DNA of 64,000 nt from a bacterium (lineage in GTDB: Bacteria > Hydrothermota > UBA3073 > JACQXS01 > JAQTXJ01), in the NCBI GenBank assembly GCA_028716385.1, contig JAQUPX010000001.1:470775-534774 (forward strand). Reading direction: 5' to 3'. Shown here piece by piece: positions 63,020 to 64,000 of this stretch. Position numbers and translations under genes: made by a program. The notes under the pieces were generated by a model. It was not told where the DNA came from. It saw only the letters and a program-made list of their open reading frames with translations, and ran no database searches. The first letter of the stretch is position 1. Each line of letters starts with the position of its first letter.

Positions 63020-64000
63020 TTACTTCATAACAACACACTTTGTGGTTACAGTCCCACTATTGCATACAAGTTTTACAAGGTAAATTCCCGTCGGGAAATT
63101 AAATTCAAGCGTATGATTGCCTGCCTTTTTGTTTTCCGCATTTATTACACTTACAACTCTTCCGGTTATATCATATATTCTAAAGGAAACATTACTTTCT
63201 TTTGTAAGTGTATAGGCTATCTCTTTTCTGGCTATATTATAAGAACAGGATAGCGCTTTTTTCTGTTCGGCTTCCTTTATTCCGGCAGGGTGTTCTTCGT
63301 ATTCAACCCATATTGTATCTACAATTGCTACCCCTCCGGCATTGCCAAGAGAATCATCAACTTCTATACGATATTGAAAGTATCGTGTCTGCGGGAGGCT
63401 TATAAGGCTATCTCCCGAATATTTCATCGGCGCACTCCAACCGGACGCTTCAATATCCGGTATAGTTAATCCGCATCTAACCCTGTACATCATAGTATAA
63501 CCTTCAGGCACGCAATCATGCCACCCGAATCTAAGCCACAGGACGGCTTTGGAAACATCAAGTATTGATGATTCAATCCATGCGTGGTCTTCGTAGCCCT
63601 TTGCCATCAGATTTTTCCAGAATGCAAATTTGCCCTTGTCCGTATAAAGAATATCCATAGCAATGTCAGATACTTCACCACAAGGGCCATTTCCCAAATT
63701 GCAACCGTATACCCAGTGACAGTCCTCTGCATTTCCTAAAAAGTGCTCCATAAAACCTCCGCCGCTTACTTGCTCGAACCAGCCAATCGCGTGGTAGCCT
63801 CCAATTATATCTACCTTGTCACTCATATCTATGTCGACTGCCATCCCACCATCCCCATATTTACTTATTCCACTGGTAACGGGATGATATGTAAAATTGT
63901 TTCCCGTTCCGTCATTCTCCAACCAGAAAAAATCACCACTCTGGGCGCTGACTCCTATATCCATAAATCCATCTGCATTTATATCGCTTGGCCAACTGCC
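63020..64000 (-). CDS. T9SS-sorted exported protein, N-terminus outside window
   Basis: Open to the window edge: before the track ATG at 63964 the frame reads SDINADGF, matching FG-GAP/VCBS-type repeats (D-x-N-x-D-G-x-x-D-I). The N-terminal part shown (GDFFWLENDGTGNN, VDIDMSDKVDIIGGYHAIGWFEQ) continues such repeats. Next a sandwich domain (WLRFGWHDCVPEGYTMMYRVRCG...), then a T9SS domain (SFRIYDITGRVVSVI, PTGIYLVKL, KCVVMK). Probably surface-exposed. Confidence 0.82.
   Translation of the reverse strand, partial: GSWPSDINADGFMDIGVSAQSGDFFWLENDGTGNNFTYHPVTSGISKYGDGGMAVDIDMSDKVDIIGGYHAIGWFEQVSGGGFMEHFLGNAEDCHWVYGCNLGNGPCGEVSDIAMDILYTDKGKFAFWKNLMAKGYEDHAWIESSILDVSKAVLWLRFGWHDCVPEGYTMMYRVRCGLTIPDIEASGWSAPMKYSGDSLISLPQTRYFQYRIEVDDSLGNAGGVAIVDTIWVEYEEHPAGIKEAEQKKALSCSYNIARKEIAYTLTKESNVSFRIYDITGRVVSVINAENKKAGNHTLEFNFPTGIYLVKLVCNSGTVTTKCVVMK

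Overview
The window is low-GC bacterial DNA from a Gram-negative, probably anaerobic member of the FCB superphylum; a WOR-3/Stahlbacteria- or Cloacimonadota-like lineage is my best guess. The evidence is eight predicted exported proteins with a type IX secretion (T9SS/Por) C-terminal domain, several outer-membrane barrel and lipoprotein genes, a split glycine dehydrogenase (gcvPA) and a selenocysteine system. No phylogenetic marker could be searched, so the assignment is inference. No phage, plasmid, CRISPR array or intact insertion sequence was seen.

Layout. 1-9 kb: a T9SS protein cut by the window edge, a lipoprotein, an outer-membrane barrel, a DUF4837-like lipoprotein, a DPM1-like glycosyltransferase and a signalling operon (histidine kinase, CheY-like regulator, small N-terminal-type domain protein, HDOD protein). 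9-16 kb (minus): LysE exporter, OmpA-family protein, PAC2 protein, HEAT-repeat protein, gcvT, nitroreductase. 16-24 kb: the selenium region, with selA, selB, a divergent LspA-like protein, DUF6483, DUF1003, tRNA-Sec, and a convergent exported T9SS protein whose ORF is interrupted by one UGA in a C-x-x-U context followed by a good SECIS-like hairpin. 24-34 kb (minus): rsmI, a tandem-repeat exported protein, a beta-propeller protein, a methyltransferase/PIG-L fusion, an S55-type protein, DUF4416, an orphan NuoH-like subunit. 34-39 kb: pseudouridine synthase, C25-like peptidase, SBBP-repeat protein. 39-52 kb: gcvPA, a four-gene piece of the S10 ribosomal cluster (rplW-rplB-rpsS-rplV), a membrane protein, csp, two GT4 glycosyltransferases, comEC, dCMP deaminase, an NHL-type lipoprotein, a barrel protein, glyA. 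52-64 kb: a T9SS protein, a btuF-btuC-btuD-type importer, a secreted glycoside hydrolase, an exported TldD/TldE-like pair and a final T9SS protein cut by the window edge.

The most interesting result is the candidate selenoprotein at 23319-24176. ORF calling reports only the part after the UGA, starting at a GTG that lies inside the putative SECIS stem. Upstream, in the same frame, are a strong ribosome binding site, an ATG, a signal peptide and Cys42-Pro-Thr-Sec45. selA, selB and tRNA-Sec lie within 6.5 kb.

A second theme is small palindromic repeats. They occur between genes, nested inside one another, next to duplicated target DNA, and in frame inside protein genes, especially in T9SS domains and at gene 3' ends. 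A degraded GxxExxY-like gene flanked by inverted CGCAGAT repeats may be related to the longer dispersed intergenic repeats.
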